Shown here piece by piece: positions 62,056-64,000 of a stretch of 64,000 nucleotides of DNA. The DNA lies in the NCBI GenBank assembly GCA_032164295.1, contig JAJHTX010000008.1, forward strand, positions 992,001-1,056,000. Direction: 5' to 3'. The translations under genes and the position numbers were made by a program. The first letter of the stretch is position 1, and the number at the start of each line of letters is the position of its first letter. Source of the DNA: Inonotus obliquus. Lineage: Eukaryota > Basidiomycota > Agaricomycetes > Hymenochaetales > Hymenochaetaceae. The notes under the pieces are model-generated. The model saw only the letters and a list, made by a program, of their open reading frames with translations, did no database searches and was not told the DNA's origin.

Positions 62056-62866
62056 TCCATCCATTATGGTACTTGGGTGTAGATTGTGTTTCCGCTGATG
62101 CCGACGAAGTTCGGTATCTCTAGGCCGAACATATTCTCCTTTGTGCGCTTATGCTTATAAGATGTTACGAGGTGGATCCAGAGCATACGAGATTCTGAGT
62201 TAATACTAGTACTGATGAAGTCCATCACGCTTTGACATTGCTTTCCTTTATTACATAAATAGAATGTAAACAAATTCAGCGACGGGGTCCTTGATAACCT
62301 CGGCACCACCATCGCGGATAAACCTCCAAAAGAGAATAATGGTCGGGTACGGTCTGATCACAGAAACTTTACTTTCCCTTATTCAGTCTCAACTTTGTAG
62401 CACTGACTAGGAGGATAATTGCGCGTACAATAAAATCGGCATCTAGTGCATTTTCTACTCATCACGCTTTGACATTACTTTTCAATTAATAAATCTGAGC
62501 TTTCGCCTTGGATGAGAAAGCGTGAGCGGTGACCCTGAGTGATCAATAGGATGCTCCCTCAACCTCCCAAACCTTATCTATATCTATAAGCACAGCCACG
62601 GGTATCGAAGCACGCCGGTTGCCGCGTCTCCCGCGTCTCGCATCCACAGTCCCAGAAAGTAATCGCCAAGAATTGTCAATGGCGAAGACCTTGAAAAAAT
62701 TCAGTCATTGTTGTATTTTCTTCTGGGCATCTAGAGCTAGCGCTTTGACAAAGGAAAAGGGTATTTAAGCAGTGGGAGCTTGAGGCCATCACCTCCCAAC
62801 ATCCACTTCGTTCTCGCTTCTCATCCAACAGCTCTCCACCCAGTAACTACCTCGACTCTCAACAAC
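62056..62866 (+). promoter_or_regulatory. upstream region of gene B4
   Basis: CACGCTTTGACATT at 62226 and 62463, and TATTTAA at 62762-62768. An empty MITE site is near 62,128. Confidence 0.55.
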
Positions 62867-64000
62867 ATGTCCGACTTTCTGCAGTACGTCCTCGATATGG
62901 GCACCATACACCCCACAATCTACAGCGACCTCCAGGTGGCATCGGACGGTTCGTTCGTGTCAACCGAAGAGGCCAATAGCCTGAACCTGCCAGATTTCTC
63001 CGGCATCGGCTTGGAGACATCGTTCGAATATGACATGGACAGCGCCAACGCCCCGTTCGGTGCTAATCCATCCCTTGCGTATGGCGCGCTCGATAGCGAG
63101 CCATTCTCGATGGGCGGAAATTTACTCGTGAGTATTGCTTTGTCCCAGTAAACAAACATGTCCTGACGAAGAGACCTAGGATGACTGGTCCATCATCCCG
63201 TCCTCGCCGGGTGCTGCCGACACGGTTCACGAGGAGCTTGTCGCTCATATCCCTCCTCCGCCTCCAATTAAGAGAGGCTTTGGTAACGACCTCTCAAATA
63301 TAGAGAGGTCCACGGCAGATCTTCCTCCTCTGGTTTCCTCCTCCTCCTCCTCGTCGCCATCGTCCGGAGTCTCGACTCCAGAGGTGGCAACACCAACGCA
63401 TCTGCCCTCTCCCATCTCGGCTCCCGCACCGTCCTTGTCCCCGTTGTCCCTGTCCCCACCGTCCTCGCCATCGTCCGGAGTCTCGACTCCAGAGGTGGCC
63501 ACACCAGCAGACATGCCTTCCCCCATCTCGGTTCCCGCGTCCGCATCCTTCTCTCCCATCTCGGCTCCCACTCCCTCGTCCTCCTCAGAGACACTCTCGC
63601 CCTCCTCTCCCGCATCGGCTCCAGCACACTCGTCCTCCTCTCCGGCCGGCAAAAGCTCGAAGCAGAGGAGGAATGCCGCCCCGTCAACTCGCCTTCCAAA
63701 CCGCTCATCTGCATCTCGCCCTCGCAACACCACCATTGTCCCCGCGCATCACAAAGTCATTTGCAGTGTTGAAGGATGCACTAAAGGCTTCAGTGATCGG
63801 ACTGCCATGCTCCGGCATGTTATGTCCAAGCACGCAGGGGAGAGGCACGAATGTCACGCCTGCGGTAACAGTTTCACGCGTCCCGACGCACTGGTGCGCC
63901 ATCTGAACACAACTATGTTGGGCTCTGAGTGTCGTCTGGCGGCAATGGTGAACGGGTGGGTGCAAGTCGCTGGTAAGAAGGGGATCCAAATGAAAAGAAC
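62867..64000 (+). CDS. C2H2 + C2HC zinc-finger protein, family B copy 4 (cut by window end)
   Basis: Exons 62867-63127 and 63180 to beyond 64000. The acceptor is followed by GATGACTGG, so the exon-2 start is DDW rather than GDW. The linker contains a VSTPEVATP unit twice. Finger 1 runs CSVEGCTKGFSDRTAMLRH to MSKH and finger 2 CHACGNSFTRPDALVRH to SEC, close to B1 at the fingers, while exon 1 resembles B3 (GSFVSTEEAN). The last residues lie outside the window. Confidence 0.8.

Larger units (their letters stand above)
32950..64000. repeat. segmentally duplicated zinc-finger gene array
   Basis: Blocks recur in the same orientation. Module A with its upstream ORF is at 32950-35640 and again at 48500-51200. 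Module B is at 37420-39560, 42500-44640, 52850-55110 and 62170-end. An A-then-B pair is therefore duplicated at 32.9-39.6 kb and 48.5-55.1 kb. Decayed ORF modules follow each B copy. A non-coding block containing CCTTTATGGCA or CCTTTGTGGCA recurs near 33.9, 36.65, 42.1, 49.46, 52.4 and 61.75 kb. The array continues past the window end. Confidence 0.85.

Noticed and set aside
32950..64000. CRISPR-like or centromeric repeat
   Set aside because: Repeats are kilobase-scale modules with genes, not short spaced direct repeats, and the organism is a fungus.

Overview
The window comes from a filamentous basidiomycete, most likely an Agaricomycete. Genes are dense with short GT-AG introns of about 45-80 bases (one exon is only 15 nt). 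There are two class I hydrophobin genes with the CC...CC cysteine pattern, and the genes match basidiomycete housekeeping and secretome families. The species cannot be named from the sequence alone.

Bases 1-31,520 are an ordinary gene-rich stretch. A secretome group comes first: a GH10 endo-xylanase (+), a fungalysin M36 metallopeptidase with an unusual poly-aspartate tail (-), and a secreted BNR_4 beta-propeller protein that may be a polysaccharide lyase (-). Housekeeping genes follow: an O-acetylhomoserine sulfhydrylase (-) divergent from a Rab18-type GTPase (+), and a CFIm25/NUDT21-type cleavage factor (-). Next is a large unrecognised protein built from repeated alpha/beta units with a Pro/Gln-rich linker (+). 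Then come a class I hydrophobin (+), a DH-PH RhoGEF (+) and a SulP-STAS-cNMP vacuolar transporter of the yeast VSB1 type (-). A second hydrophobin locus at 31.5-32.0 kb encodes all eight cysteines but has no ATG in frame.

Bases about 32,950-64,000 are very different: a segmentally duplicated array of small two-exon genes whose products end in one C2H2 finger followed by one C2HC finger. Family A (34,363 and 49,925), family B (38,153; 43,226; 53,602; 62,867, cut by the window end) and a short divergent member (46,216) share the exon layout, a TATTTAAG-type promoter and a conserved 3' element. Between them lie decayed ORF modules, repeated non-coding blocks, a 14-bp motif found at least 12 times, and a 329-bp hAT-like MITE with perfect terminal repeats and an 8-bp target duplication, with empty sites in sister modules. 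An inverted fragment, a decayed URA2/CAD dihydroorotase-like fragment, and two 685-bp tracts that differ at 2 positions inside more diverged flanks are also present. The array is the most interesting part of the window: a young, still-homogenising zinc-finger family.

Exon joins were worked out by hand from splice sites and known family sequences. Gene ends are reliable where a family match is clear. Internal exon borders are given only where checked.
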